Positions 15,253-24,977 are shown, numbered from the stretch's first letter. The stretch: DNA of 64,000 nucleotides from Liberiplasma sp046541015 (GCA_046541015.1 JBKHEA010000001.1:1-64000); one strand, 5' to 3'. A program made the numbers and translations. The notes: generated by a model from the sequence alone, not told the origin.

Positions 15253-15306
15253 ATTATGACACATTTGTCATAATGAGTCAATATATTTATGACACTGATG
15301 TCATAA
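15253..15306 (-). promoter_or_regulatory. TetR-controlled promoter with twin operators
   Basis: Two perfect palindromes with the same arms, TTATGACA-CATT-TGTCATAA (15254-15273) and TTATGACA-CTGA-TGTCATAA (15287-15306), have centres exactly 33 bases apart. On the minus strand the -35 TTGACT (15276-15281) lies between them and the -10 CATAAT (15253-15258, 17-base spacer) lies inside the first. Binding at either site would occlude RNA polymerase. Confidence 0.9.
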
Positions 15307-15312
15307 ATAAAA

Positions 15313-15335
15313 AAGAGCATCACATCGATGCTCTT
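15313..15335 (-). terminator. uvrB terminator
   Basis: Arms AAGAGCATC / GATGCTCTT followed by TTTTTT on the minus strand; includes the TGA stop of uvrB. Confidence 0.85.
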
Positions 15336-17287
15336 AATTCCATAATGACGTCTCTTAATTCTGCAGCTTTTTCAAAGTCTAAATCTCTTGCGGCTTTACG
15401 CATATCTTTGGTTAAATCATCAATAAGATCAAGTTTTTCTTGTTTACTCATTTCTGATAGTTTTCGTGCTTCAGTTTCATCTTCTACTTCTAGCTTAATT
15501 CGAATCGAATCGCGAACACTTTTTACAATTGTTTTTGGTGTAATACCAAATTGTTCATTATGGGCTTGTTGAATGGCTCGTCTCCTATTGGTTTCATCAA
15601 TCGCAACTTGCATTGATGGCGTGATATGATCAGCATATAAAACAACCATGCCATCAACATTTCTCGCTGCACGGCCAATCGTTTGAATCAAACTTCTAGA
15701 AGAACGTAAGAAACCTTCTTTATCAGCATCTAATATGGCAATATATGACACTTCAGGTAAATCTAATCCTTCTCTTAAAAGATTGATACCTACTAATACA
15801 TCATAAACCCCTAATCTTAAATCTCTAATTATTTCAATACGTTCTAAGGATTTTATTTCAGAATGTAAATAAGCAACTTTTATCCCAAGTTCTTTTAAAT
15901 AACTTGTTAAATCTTCACTCATCTTAATCGTTAAGGTTGTTATAAGCGTACGTTGGTTTTTCTTGTTACGCTTATAGATTTCTGTGACGATATCATCAAT
16001 TTGATTTTCTTTAGGCTTGATGATGACTTCAGGGTCAAGTAGGCCAGTTGGTCGAATGATTTGTTCGATGACATTACTTGTTTGGGCTAATTCATAGTCT
16101 CCTGGAGTTGCACTAACATAAACGACTTGATGAATTTTTTCTTTAAACTCATCAAAATTTAAAGGACGGTTATCTAAGGCACTTGGTAAACGAAAGCCAA
16201 AATCTACTAAAGTTTGTTTTCTAGCACGGTCCCCATTAAACATCCCTCTAACTTGAGGTAAAGTGACATGGGATTCATCAACAATCAGTAAATAATCATC
16301 ACCAAAGAAATCCATTAATGTTGATGGTGTTTCACCTGCTTCTCTTAAAGATAGATGTCTTGAATAATTTTCTACCCCTTTACATGACCCAATTTCTCTT
16401 AACATTTCTATATCATAATTGGTTCGTTGTTTAATGCGTTCAGCTTCAACAATTAATCCTTCATTCTTAAAATGTTCGATGCGATCTTCTAATTCTTTTT
16501 CAATACGGGAAATGGCTCTATCAAGCTTTTCTTTGTTAGTTACGAACTGAGTTGCAGGAAACAAAGTTAAGACTGAATAGTCTTGGATAATTTCTCCAGT
16601 GACAATATCAAATGAACGGATACGTTCAATTTCATTATCAAAAAATTCAACGCGAATGGCTTGTTCTTTTTGATAAGTTGGCAAGATTTCTACTACATCA
16701 CCTTTAACTCTAAATGTCCCTCTTTCAAAATCTATTTCATTGCGTGTAAATAACATATCAACAAGCTTGTTTAATAAGACATCGCGTTCAATGATATCGC
16801 CTTGTCTTAAAGTAATGGTTGCGTTTTTATAATCTTCAGGGTCACCAATACCATAAATGCATGATACACTTGCTACAACAATAACGTCTTTTCGTTCTAA
16901 TAATGATGCGGTTGCACTATGTCGCATCTCATCAATTTCATCATTGGTTTGAGCATCTTTTTCAATATATAAATCTCTACTTGGTACATAGGCTTCTGGT
17001 TGGTAATAATCATAATAAGAAATAAAATACTCTACTCTATTTTCAGGAAAGAACTCTTTAAATTCTGAATAAAGTTGCCCAGCAAGGGTTTTATTGTGAG
17101 CTAATATTAATACAGGCTTATTAAGCCCTGCAATAACATTACTCATGGTAAATGTCTTCCCAGTACCTGTTGCACCTAGTAAGACCATTTCTTTATCGCC
17201 TCGCTGAATTGTTTCAATGATTTCTTTAATTGCTGCTTCTTGATCACCCATTGGTTTATAATCTGTATGCAACTTAAATAAACTCAT
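15320..17287 (-). CDS. uvrB: excinuclease ABC subunit B
   Basis: 655 residues with Walker A GATGTGKTF, the beta-hairpin region SYYDYYQPEAYVPSRD, DESHVTLPQ, YVSATPGDYE and QTIGRAARN helicase motifs, and a C-terminal UVR domain (LTKDMRKAARDLDFEKAAELRD) for UvrC/UvrA contact. It verifies lesions and loads UvrC in nucleotide excision repair. The frame runs ten codons upstream, but GGTGGTGAT lies before ATG at 17287. The usual neighbour uvrA is not adjacent; instead a TetR operon follows downstream and a radical SAM gene is divergent. Confidence 0.97.
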   Translation of the reverse strand: MSLFKLHTDYKPMGDQEAAIKEIIETIQRGDKEMVLLGATGTGKTFTMSNVIAGLNKPVLILAHNKTLAGQLYSEFKEFFPENRVEYFISYYDYYQPEAYVPSRDLYIEKDAQTNDEIDEMRHSATASLLERKDVIVVASVSCIYGIGDPEDYKNATITLRQGDIIERDVLLNKLVDMLFTRNEIDFERGTFRVKGDVVEILPTYQKEQAIRVEFFDNEIERIRSFDIVTGEIIQDYSVLTLFPATQFVTNKEKLDRAISRIEKELEDRIEHFKNEGLIVEAERIKQRTNYDIEMLREIGSCKGVENYSRHLSLREAGETPSTLMDFFGDDYLLIVDESHVTLPQVRGMFNGDRARKQTLVDFGFRLPSALDNRPLNFDEFKEKIHQVVYVSATPGDYELAQTSNVIEQIIRPTGLLDPEVIIKPKENQIDDIVTEIYKRNKKNQRTLITTLTIKMSEDLTSYLKELGIKVAYLHSEIKSLERIEIIRDLRLGVYDVLVGINLLREGLDLPEVSYIAILDADKEGFLRSSRSLIQTIGRAARNVDGMVVLYADHITPSMQVAIDETNRRRAIQQAHNEQFGITPKTIVKSVRDSIRIKLEVEDETEARKLSEMSKQEKLDLIDDLTKDMRKAARDLDFEKAAELRDVIMELRASM

Positions 17288-17359
17288 GCTATCACCACCG
17301 ATTTTATTGTACCACATCTAGTGCTTTATGATAGAATATATTCATTAGAGGTGACTGTT

Positions 17360-18979
17360 GTGGATGTTTTATTGGTTGCAGTAAACGCAAAGTATATTCA
17401 TACAAATAATGCCATAAGATTATTAAAGGCTAATTCTATTTTCGATTGTGAAATCATAGACTTTACCATTCATGATGATTTAGATAAGATGGCAGATACC
17501 ATAGTAAACTTAAATCCTAAAATAATTGGGTTTTCTTGTTATATATGGAATATCAATCTTATTCAAAACCTGATTTTAAATTTAAAATCAAAAGTGGATA
17601 TCCCTATTATTTTAGGAGGTCCTGAAGTTAGCTATGATGCCAAGTATTTTCTAAAAAAGTTACCCGTTCAAGTTATTATCAAAGGTGAAGGAGAACTAGT
17701 TTTTGATGAGGTTGTTCGCAATTTACTTAATGGAAACAAACCAACGAGTAACTATTCAGTAAGTTATTGGGATGATTTAAAACTAATTGATAAACCCATT
17801 GGGATGATTAAAGATTTAAAACGTCTTAAAAGTCCTTATTATTTTAAGGATGACTTAATGCATATTCCAAAACGTATTGCATATATCGAAAGCAGTAGAG
17901 GTTGTCCTTATAAATGTAGTTATTGTTTATCCTCATTAGAAAAAGGTGTTCGCTTCTTTGACCCACTAACCGTTCAAAAAGATATAAAGTATTTACTAGA
18001 TCATGGCGCTAAGACATTTAAGTTTTTAGATCGAACCTTTAATGCAAGCAAACATATGATAGAAGTATTAAAGTTTATTATAGATAATGCTTTAGAAAAT
18101 ACTGTGTTCCAATTTGAAATCACTGGTGATATCTTAGATGAACGTATTTTAGATTATATCCATGAAAACGGAAGAAAAGGTTTATTCCGTTTTGAAATTG
18201 GGATTCAATCAACCAATGAAACCACAAATCTATTAGTTGACCGTATTCAAAATAATGATAAATTATTTCATATTATCAAAACCATTCAATCGCATGATAT
18301 GATTGATTTACATCTAGATTTAATCGCAGGGCTTCCAAAAGAAGATCTCAATCGATTTAAAACCACTTTTAATACAGTATATCTATTAAACGCAAAAGAA
18401 CTACAGCTTGGATTTTTAAAGATGTTACGCGGGACAAAAATTCGTAGGGAAGCTTCATTGTATGGGTATCACTTTGATGAAAATGCACCCTATGAAATTA
18501 CAAAGCATGATGACTTAAGTTCTGATGATATTAATAAAATTAAAACCGTTGAAGAAGCACTTAATTTATATCATAACAAGGGATTCTTTAGGGACATTAT
18601 TTTTAAGCTAGCAAGTCAGTATAATCCTTTTGATTTCTTTTATGATTTATCTATGTTTACAAAAAAACATCGTTTCGATTTTCATCGTTATCAACTCCAT
18701 GAACTTTATATGATGTTAGAAATGTTTATAAAGGCGCATCACTTTGAAATGAGCTTTATAGATGACTTAAGGTTAAATTACTTAAAAAGAGCTAAAGTAA
18801 AACCTCAAATCTATTTTGACATAGTTAAAGATAAAGGCATGAAAAAAACTATTTTTGACCCGTTAATGACTAAGCATAAACTATCTATGAATGAACTTTT
18901 TAAACATAGTGTTATTTATCAAAGCCTAGATAAATATCATGTTATCTATTATCATAATCATCAAGCGATTGAGTTATAA
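17360..18979 (+). CDS. B12-binding domain radical SAM protein (DUF4080-like)
   Basis: 539 residues. Residues ~1-130 form a cobalamin-binding Rossmann domain (DVLLVAVNAKYIHTNNAIR; the GGPEVSYD loop), then a radical SAM core with SRGCPYKCSYC giving the three cluster cysteines, and a ~170-residue C-terminal domain like DUF4080. The start is GTG at 17360 with GAGGTGA five bases upstream; the longer frame to 17321 lacks a site. Such proteins are common in Firmicutes; some modify tRNA or peptides, but the substrate of this subfamily is not known to me. Monocistronic, divergent from uvrB. Confidence 0.88.
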   Translation: MDVLLVAVNAKYIHTNNAIRLLKANSIFDCEIIDFTIHDDLDKMADTIVNLNPKIIGFSCYIWNINLIQNLILNLKSKVDIPIILGGPEVSYDAKYFLKKLPVQVIIKGEGELVFDEVVRNLLNGNKPTSNYSVSYWDDLKLIDKPIGMIKDLKRLKSPYYFKDDLMHIPKRIAYIESSRGCPYKCSYCLSSLEKGVRFFDPLTVQKDIKYLLDHGAKTFKFLDRTFNASKHMIEVLKFIIDNALENTVFQFEITGDILDERILDYIHENGRKGLFRFEIGIQSTNETTNLLVDRIQNNDKLFHIIKTIQSHDMIDLHLDLIAGLPKEDLNRFKTTFNTVYLLNAKELQLGFLKMLRGTKIRREASLYGYHFDENAPYEITKHDDLSSDDINKIKTVEEALNLYHNKGFFRDIIFKLASQYNPFDFFYDLSMFTKKHRFDFHRYQLHELYMMLEMFIKAHHFEMSFIDDLRLNYLKRAKVKPQIYFDIVKDKGMKKTIFDPLMTKHKLSMNELFKHSVIYQSLDKYHVIYYHNHQAIEL

Positions 18980-18982
18980 AAA

Positions 18983-19010
18983 AACACCTTTAAAATTAAA
19001 GGTGTTTTTT
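18983..19010. terminator. bidirectional terminator
   Basis: AACACCTTTAA / TTAAAGGTGTT hairpin with A-run before and T-run after, between the convergent radical SAM and TetR genes. Confidence 0.85.
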
Positions 19011-19013
19011 TGG

Positions 19014-19610
19014 TCAATCTTTAGGTTGATTCAGTAAAACAATGACGTTTTGATAAAGCGATTCAATGTAGGATTCTTCATCAATCGTTACAAATGGGTT
19101 AGATACCATGAAGATGCTTCCTAAAATAAGTGACTCTAAATTTAGTGCAAGCAATGGATCTTTGTTTTCGGTGAATAATCCCTCAACAACGCCTTTTTCC
19201 ATGATTTTTATAAAGTATTCTTTTGATTTTTTATAAGTGTTATAAGCAATCAACATGATTTCGTCTTTTAATTCTTTTTTCATAGAATAATATTCGATAT
19301 TGTCCATCACATTTTGGAGCATTTGATTCTTTTTAGCTAGTTCGAAAGATTTTTTTAAATGATCATGAAATGCTTCTTTAAAGGTTTTATCGTCTAAGTT
19401 ATCATCTTTTAGTAAATAAGTGATATTGTCATTTAACATCGATAAAATCGCTTCTTTAATCATTTCATCTTTGCTAGAAAAGTATTCGTATAAAGTACTT
19501 TTTCCCATATCTAAAGATCTGGCTAAATTATTTAGGGTTAATTCTTCTTTGGTTTCTTTGGTTAAAAAATCTAAAACTGCTTTAAGAATAAGTTGTTTTT
19601 TTTCTTGCAT
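19014..19610 (-). CDS. TetR/AcrR-family regulator of the RND exporter
   Basis: 198 residues with an N-terminal helix-turn-helix (LTLNNLARSLDMGKSTLYEY) and an all-helical C-terminal domain. Its ATG overlaps the TGA of the RND gene (TGATG) and GAAGGTGAT precedes it, so the two are translated in tandem. The operator at 22943-22962, before the RND gene, is the obvious target; the regulator is placed last in the operon it would control. Confidence 0.88.
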   Translation of the reverse strand: MQEKKQLILKAVLDFLTKETKEELTLNNLARSLDMGKSTLYEYFSSKDEMIKEAILSMLNDNITYLLKDDNLDDKTFKEAFHDHLKKSFELAKKNQMLQNVMDNIEYYSMKKELKDEIMLIAYNTYKKSKEYFIKIMEKGVVEGLFTENKDPLLALNLESLILGSIFMVSNPFVTIDEESYIESLYQNVIVLLNQPKD

Positions 19611-22600
19611 CAGTTTATCACCTTCTTGATTAAATCATCGAAGTGATCATCATTTATAGTTACCTTATCTTCTTTTTTACGTTTTGGTAAGAATATCATG
19701 AGTAAGATAATTATAATAGTAAGCGTATAAAACCCTAATGCAAGTGCTAAACTGCTTAAGGTAAAATATATTGCTGCAGCTAAAGCACTCAGTGCGAAGA
19801 ATGCGCCAAATATATAACGTCCTTTTCTTGTAACGATATCATACATAAGTGGAACAATAAAAATCGTTAAGAAGGTTGCATAAATTAAACCAGCGACAGC
19901 TGTTAGTCCAATTGGTTGAATCAGTTCTGAGCCTTCTCCTAATCCAAGCGCTAAGCCCATAAGAGCTAAAATGGTTGTAAGAGCCGTCATAAATATTGGT
20001 CGGAGTCTAATTCTACCCGCTTCATAAATAGCTTCTTTTAACTCATAACCTTCTTCTCGTAATTGATTGATGTAATCAACCAAGACAATCCCGTTATTAA
20101 CAACAACACCTGCTAAAATAATCAGGCCTATAACAGCAACGATACTAACGGGTAAATCAAACATGAACAAGACCATAAATCCACCTGTAAAGGCTAGTGG
20201 TATGGTAATCATGATGATAAACGGATACGTTAATGATTGGAACTGACTTGCCATAATCATATAAACAATCGCAATCGCTAAGACACCTGCTAGTAATAAA
20301 TTAGTTAAGGCATTCATGGTTTCTTCACTTTCACCAAGTATATTGATTTCATACCCAGTTGGTAGGTCGTAATCTTCAACAACCTCGGCAACATCTTCAC
20401 TAACGAGGGTCGCATTATAACCACTTTCTAGTGTTGCATCCATCGTTAGCGCACGTGAACCATCCACACGATTGATTGAGGCAAAACCTGGTTCTACTGT
20501 AACTTCTGCAACATCGCTTAATAAGACAGGTTGCGGATCAAGTGGGTCTAATGTTTGACCGACAACTAAATTTCTTAAGCTGTCTAAATCATTAATATCT
20601 TCTCGGTCAGTTTCACCTTCATCATAAACGGTTATATCATAAGTATGGGCGTTAATATTGACAGATCCAATCGCTGAAGGGCCACTTAAATAATTTCCAA
20701 AAAATTCTAGAATTTGACCAACGGTTAATCCATATTTAATGGCTTCATCTTTATCTACTGTAATTTTTATTTCCTGAGTTTCTCTTCCAAAGCCTTTATC
20801 AATTTCTTCTATACCTTCAATCCCATCAAGTTCGGCTGCTAGTAAATCAGCTTGTTCTCTTAAAACAGTTAAATCTGGTCCTTTTAATTCTAACTGAATC
20901 CCTGAACCAGTTAAGGCAGAAATATCGCCTTGAGTGCCTGTAATTTCAAAAACAAAATCACTATAATTTGTTTCTAAAATATTCGTTATTTCATCACTCA
21001 TCGCTTGGGTTGATAAAGTTCTATCTTGTTTTAATACTATATTTAAATTTGCGCTATCTGTTGAATTTTGCATAAGGTTAAAATTCCCACTACCAAGCGA
21101 TATTCCAACCGTTTCTATATCATCATAAGCACTTAGGTCTTCATATAAATCATCCAAACTCTCAGTAAACTCATCAAAGGTTACAGGTTCATTTGGATCA
21201 ATTTCAAGGGTAACGTTTAAAGTCCCTTCATCACTTGCAGGAAAGAACTCAAAACCATTAGATGTTGCTAAATAAATCGATCCTACAAATAAGGCTAACA
21301 CAGCAAATATAGCAACATACTTAACTTTAAAGAATCCTTCTAGGATTTTAGTATAAATGGCTTTAATTTTACTAAAACTTGATGTCTCATTGGTATCATC
21401 TAATGTTTCATCTTCATTAAGTACTTTAGTTGATATACTAGGCACTAGTGTTAAAGCAATCCCTAATGATGCAATTAAACTAAAGGTTACTGTTAGTGCT
21501 AATTGATAAAAAATTTCTCTGATGAAATCTTCAATAAACATAACTGGTAAAAATACCCCAATCGTTGTCAGCGTACTTGCAGTAATTGCCCCAGCCACTT
21601 GATAGGTTCCTTTAATTGCTGCTTCTTTGTTTGAAGCCCCTTGTTTTTTAAGTCTAAAAATATTTTCCATTACAACAATACTATTATCCACAAGCATCCC
21701 AATACCAAGCGCTAACCCACCTAATGAGACTAAGTTTAAGGTGATGCCTGATAAATAAATTAAGACAACTGCAAATAGTAAACTAATTGGAATAGCAACA
21801 CCAACAATAAATGTAACTCTAAAGCTTCTTAAAAATATAAATAAAATTATAATGGCTAGCGCTGCACCAATAATGATGTTATTAACAACACTACTTGTTG
21901 CACTTTCAATGTATTCTCCTTGGTCAAGTAAGGTAGTAATCCCAACTTGATCGTCTTCACTTAAGATTTCACTTAAGGTTGCATTAATCGCTTCTGTTAC
22001 ATCTGTTGTTGCAAAATCGCTTTGTTTTTGAATGGTAATTGTCAGTGCATTTTCACCATTCACTTTTGAGTATACTTGCTCATTTGCTGGTGCGTAAGTT
22101 ACTGTAGCTATGTCACTTAACGTTAATTTACCCCCAGGGAAACCTAAATCAAACAATACAAGATTCTCAACTTCTTCAAACGAACTGATACCATCCCCTA
22201 CACGCACTAAATAATCCACGCCTTCAACTTTGACAAAGCCTGCAGGAAAAGCAAAATTTTGTGCGGTTAAAAGACCTTCAATAACATCTTTGTCTATCTC
22301 AAAATCCATCTCATCTGGAATAAGATTATTATAGTCATCAATCGCTTCTTGATCGAGCATAACACGTATTTCAGAGTCATAACCACCACTTATGGATAAA
22401 CTTGCAACACCGGGAACTCGCTCTATTCTCGGGGTTAATTCATCATCTACCCATTCAGTTAATGCTTGTAAATCTTTTCCTTCATATGTCACACTAAATG
22501 TCATAACAGGTAGAAGGTCTGGATTTAAACGAATAATAATTGGATTCGATGCTTCATCTGGTAAAGTGTCTAATACCAAATTTAAGTTTTCTCTCATTTC

Positions 22601-22921
22601 AATAATTGCGCTATCCATATCGGCTGATGCGTTAAATTCTAGCACAACGGTTGAAACGTTCTCACTACTCATACTGGTTACTTGTTCGATGTTCGTTGTA
22701 GTTTGAAAGACACTCTCAAGTGGTACACTGACTTGAGATTCAACTTCATCTGGCGTAGCCCCAGGATACTGAGTAATAACAACGGCGAATGGTACATTAA
22801 CATTTGGAAATAAATCGGTCGTTAATCGCGTAAAACTTACCACACCAAATATTGATACGGCAATTACTACCATAAAGACCGTGATTGCTTTTTGTACAGA
22901 AAAATTAATTAATCCTTTCAT
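19610..22921 (-). CDS. RND-family efflux transporter (AcrB/SwrC-like)
   Basis: 1103 residues with the two-fold RND plan: helix 1 at the N-terminus, large extracytoplasmic loop, helices 2-6, a second large loop, helices 8-12. Characteristic blocks include TDLFPNVNVPFAVV, QYPGATPDEVE, GIGMLVDNSIVVMENI and GVVVNNGIVLVDYINQ. In helix 4 the usual Asp-Asp proton pair reads Asp-Asn. An extra hydrophobic tail (~55 residues with two more segments, after RKGRYIFGAFFAL) is present. It has no membrane-fusion or outer-membrane partner, as expected of a one-membrane cell, where SwrC-type RND proteins export lipopeptides or drugs. Confidence 0.92.
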   Translation of the reverse strand: MKGLINFSVQKAITVFMVVIAVSIFGVVSFTRLTTDLFPNVNVPFAVVITQYPGATPDEVESQVSVPLESVFQTTTNIEQVTSMSSENVSTVVLEFNASADMDSAIIEMRENLNLVLDTLPDEASNPIIIRLNPDLLPVMTFSVTYEGKDLQALTEWVDDELTPRIERVPGVASLSISGGYDSEIRVMLDQEAIDDYNNLIPDEMDFEIDKDVIEGLLTAQNFAFPAGFVKVEGVDYLVRVGDGISSFEEVENLVLFDLGFPGGKLTLSDIATVTYAPANEQVYSKVNGENALTITIQKQSDFATTDVTEAINATLSEILSEDDQVGITTLLDQGEYIESATSSVVNNIIIGAALAIIILFIFLRSFRVTFIVGVAIPISLLFAVVLIYLSGITLNLVSLGGLALGIGMLVDNSIVVMENIFRLKKQGASNKEAAIKGTYQVAGAITASTLTTIGVFLPVMFIEDFIREIFYQLALTVTFSLIASLGIALTLVPSISTKVLNEDETLDDTNETSSFSKIKAIYTKILEGFFKVKYVAIFAVLALFVGSIYLATSNGFEFFPASDEGTLNVTLEIDPNEPVTFDEFTESLDDLYEDLSAYDDIETVGISLGSGNFNLMQNSTDSANLNIVLKQDRTLSTQAMSDEITNILETNYSDFVFEITGTQGDISALTGSGIQLELKGPDLTVLREQADLLAAELDGIEGIEEIDKGFGRETQEIKITVDKDEAIKYGLTVGQILEFFGNYLSGPSAIGSVNINAHTYDITVYDEGETDREDINDLDSLRNLVVGQTLDPLDPQPVLLSDVAEVTVEPGFASINRVDGSRALTMDATLESGYNATLVSEDVAEVVEDYDLPTGYEINILGESEETMNALTNLLLAGVLAIAIVYMIMASQFQSLTYPFIIMITIPLAFTGGFMVLFMFDLPVSIVAVIGLIILAGVVVNNGIVLVDYINQLREEGYELKEAIYEAGRIRLRPIFMTALTTILALMGLALGLGEGSELIQPIGLTAVAGLIYATFLTIFIVPLMYDIVTRKGRYIFGAFFALSALAAAIYFTLSSLALALGFYTLTIIIILLMIFLPKRKKEDKVTINDDHFDDLIKKVIN

Positions 22922-22942
22922 ATTATCACCTCAATAAAATAC

Positions 22943-22973
22943 CCGACCGAATGGTCGGTCGGATATTATTATA
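22943..22973 (-). promoter_or_regulatory. RND operon promoter and TetR operator
   Basis: On the minus strand TATAAT (22968-22973) is followed six to twenty-five bases later by a G+C-rich palindrome CCGACC-GAAT-GGTCGG (22943-22958, flanked by a further TCGG). The G+C-rich block stands out in an AT-rich region and covers the predicted transcription start. It resembles operators of AcrR/QacR-like TetR proteins. Confidence 0.8.
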
Positions 22974-23010
22974 TCATATTTAAAATAAGTTTCACATAAA
23001 TTGCATTGAA

Positions 23011-24555
23011 TTATTGAACAGGTATATTAACATCGAGTGAGCCATTAGTTTGTTGATGTTCAAACGTATCTAATATGAAGGTTAAATCACTATTACGATA
23101 AACAATATTACCGTTAGTTGTGCTAAAATCGACATCTTTAACATACACATCATAAGCTTCAATGCGACCATTGGTAGTAGAGGCAACTAATCTAACCCCA
23201 TCTTTTAAGGTTTCATTTAACGACTCTAGTCGTATTTCACCATTGGTCGTTGTTAAGTCATATTCAAATGCATCAACTTCATTTAAGGTAAAACGTCCAT
23301 TGGTAGTCTTTAAGTCAATACTATTTGCTTGAACACGATTCAAAACGATATCGCCATTTGTCGTATCAACCGTGACTCTAATTACGACGGTTAAATCATC
23401 AAGTTTGACTAATGCATTGGTTGATTCAATATTTAAGTTATCTAAAGAAAAGTCTGCAATATTAATTTTGCCATTGGTCCCTTTAATGTCAATAGTACTA
23501 ATATCAACTGTTTCAGGAATTTCAATCGTTATACTAGGTGTTTGTGTAAACAAGTTAAATATAAGTCTAAAGGAAATGAGTTCATCAAACTCATTGGTAA
23601 TAGTGATGGCTTGGTTCGTCTCATCAATAGTAATTTCATGTGGATAATCTTCAAGCGTGGTTCCATGAACACGGATGACGTTTGATGATGTCCTTACAAT
23701 CATGATTTCTCCAAAATCGACGTTTGTGTTTATGCTCCAAGGATCAACGGGTGTTTCGCTAATGGTTTTGGTTTCTTCAAAATCAATCGTTTGATAATTT
23801 AAGTCTTCTAATGAAAATGATCCTGCGGTTATTAACATAAATCCGCTGAAAAAGATTACGATGACAACAACAAAACTTACTAGACTTTTAGTTTTTCTTA
23901 AAGCGGGTCTTTTTTTAATGTTATAGCCAATACTAAATCGTTTAATCGATTTAGGAATATTTTTACCAACATTTACTTTAAAAGTATTTATATGGATTCT
24001 AACTAACCAGCTAAAGAACCCAATAATGACATCATAAATCCAAAGAATCAGTAAGAACCATAAATAACTAATACCAAGAATAAGCAGTGTGTAATAAACA
24101 TCAGAACTAGTGCCACTTATCAAAGGATCAATTAAAGTCCCCGCCATGAAGGCAAACAATCCACCTGCTAAACCGAAAAATAATCCGATTAGCCCACCAA
24201 CAAGGCCAGTTAATATAATAACATCAAATCCAATTAATAAAAGGATTGAAACTAGACTAGGCGACTGATTAGTATGCTTTTCATCTTGATCATTTTTATA
24301 ATAAGCTTCTTTTTGAGATTGAACTTGTTTGGGTTGAAACACTGGCAGTTTTGTCGAATAGCCATATTCATCCAAAACATTGCGTGCAATTTGTCTTGGT
24401 GATTCAAGCTCATCTAATACCTCATCTTCACTTTTACCTTCATACATCATGCTGGTATAAAATCGTTCTTCATAAAATCTTAAAATCTCATCACGTTCTT
24501 CTTTACTTAATGGGCTTAAATAATAAGCCAGTTCTCTTAGAAATTTCTTTTTCAT
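23011..24555 (-). CDS. HAAS-domain membrane protein with DUF4097 beta-repeat domain
   Basis: 514 residues. Residues 1-70 are the DUF1700/HAAS helical domain (LAYYLSPLSKEERDEIL, SEDEVLDELESPRQIARNVL), the usual partner of PadR regulators. A membrane region follows (about four hydrophobic segments to ~residue 245), then an extracytoplasmic DUF4097 beta-solenoid whose turns repeat TTNG (TTNGDIVL, TTNGRFTL, TTNGEIRL, TTNGRIEA, TTNGNIVY). Families with this make-up act in envelope stress or membrane homeostasis. ATG is seven bases after the PadR stop, and the PadR stop codon lies inside its ribosome binding site (GTGAGGTAG). Confidence 0.88.
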   Translation of the reverse strand: MKKKFLRELAYYLSPLSKEERDEILRFYEERFYTSMMYEGKSEDEVLDELESPRQIARNVLDEYGYSTKLPVFQPKQVQSQKEAYYKNDQDEKHTNQSPSLVSILLLIGFDVIILTGLVGGLIGLFFGLAGGLFAFMAGTLIDPLISGTSSDVYYTLLILGISYLWFLLILWIYDVIIGFFSWLVRIHINTFKVNVGKNIPKSIKRFSIGYNIKKRPALRKTKSLVSFVVVIVIFFSGFMLITAGSFSLEDLNYQTIDFEETKTISETPVDPWSINTNVDFGEIMIVRTSSNVIRVHGTTLEDYPHEITIDETNQAITITNEFDELISFRLIFNLFTQTPSITIEIPETVDISTIDIKGTNGKINIADFSLDNLNIESTNALVKLDDLTVVIRVTVDTTNGDIVLNRVQANSIDLKTTNGRFTLNEVDAFEYDLTTTNGEIRLESLNETLKDGVRLVASTTNGRIEAYDVYVKDVDFSTTNGNIVYRNSDLTFILDTFEHQQTNGSLDVNIPVQ

Positions 24556-24561
24556 TTTTAT

Positions 24562-24870
24562 CTACCTCACAATTAAATCTTCAACTCTACGTTTAAAGCC
24601 GTCCCACTCATCAGTAAGTTGATCTAATTTGATGCGTCCTTTCCTTGTGATTTTAAAATACTTTCTTGGGGGTCCATCGGGTGATTCTCTTAAATAAGTA
24701 TCTAAATATCCCTCATGAACCATTTTTCTTAGAATTGGATAGATGGTACTTTCACTGATTCCTAATATCTTATCAATCGATTGATAGATATCATAGCCGT
24801 AAGTATCATCATACTTTAGGCGTGAAAGGACACATAAATCTAAAATGCCTTTCTTTAGTTGAATGCTCAT
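24562..24870 (-). CDS. PadR-family transcriptional regulator
   Basis: 102 residues, the winged-helix domain only: KGILDLCVLSRLKYDDTYGY, SESTIYPILRKMVHEGYLDTY, GPPRKYFKITRKG. This is the short PadR-s2 class. It is the first gene of a two-gene operon with a HAAS/DUF4097 protein, a common pairing in Firmicutes, and the promoter carries a palindrome at the -10 that fits autoregulation. Confidence 0.92.
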   Translation of the reverse strand: MSIQLKKGILDLCVLSRLKYDDTYGYDIYQSIDKILGISESTIYPILRKMVHEGYLDTYLRESPDGPPRKYFKITRKGRIKLDQLTDEWDGFKRRVEDLIVR

Positions 24871-24901
24871 GGTTACACCTCACTATCATACAATCAACGG
24901 T

Positions 24902-24942
24902 ACTATATGATGTATAGTAGCATACAATGTATATGTTGTAAA
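24902..24942 (-). promoter_or_regulatory. PadR operon promoter with palindrome
   Basis: On the minus strand TTTACA (24937-24942), 17-base spacer, TACTAT (24914-24919). A palindrome ACTATA-TGATG-TATAGT (24902-24918) covers the -10 and start region; a looser ACAA...TTGT repeat lies in the spacer. Confidence 0.7.
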
Positions 24943-24955
24943 TAGAAAAATAAAA

Positions 24956-24977
24956 AAAGTTGGAAAAATCCAACTTT
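24956..24977 (-). terminator. pyk terminator
   Basis: AAAGTTGG / CCAACTTT hairpin followed by TTTTT on the minus strand, at the end of the dnaE-pfkA-pyk cluster. Confidence 0.8.
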
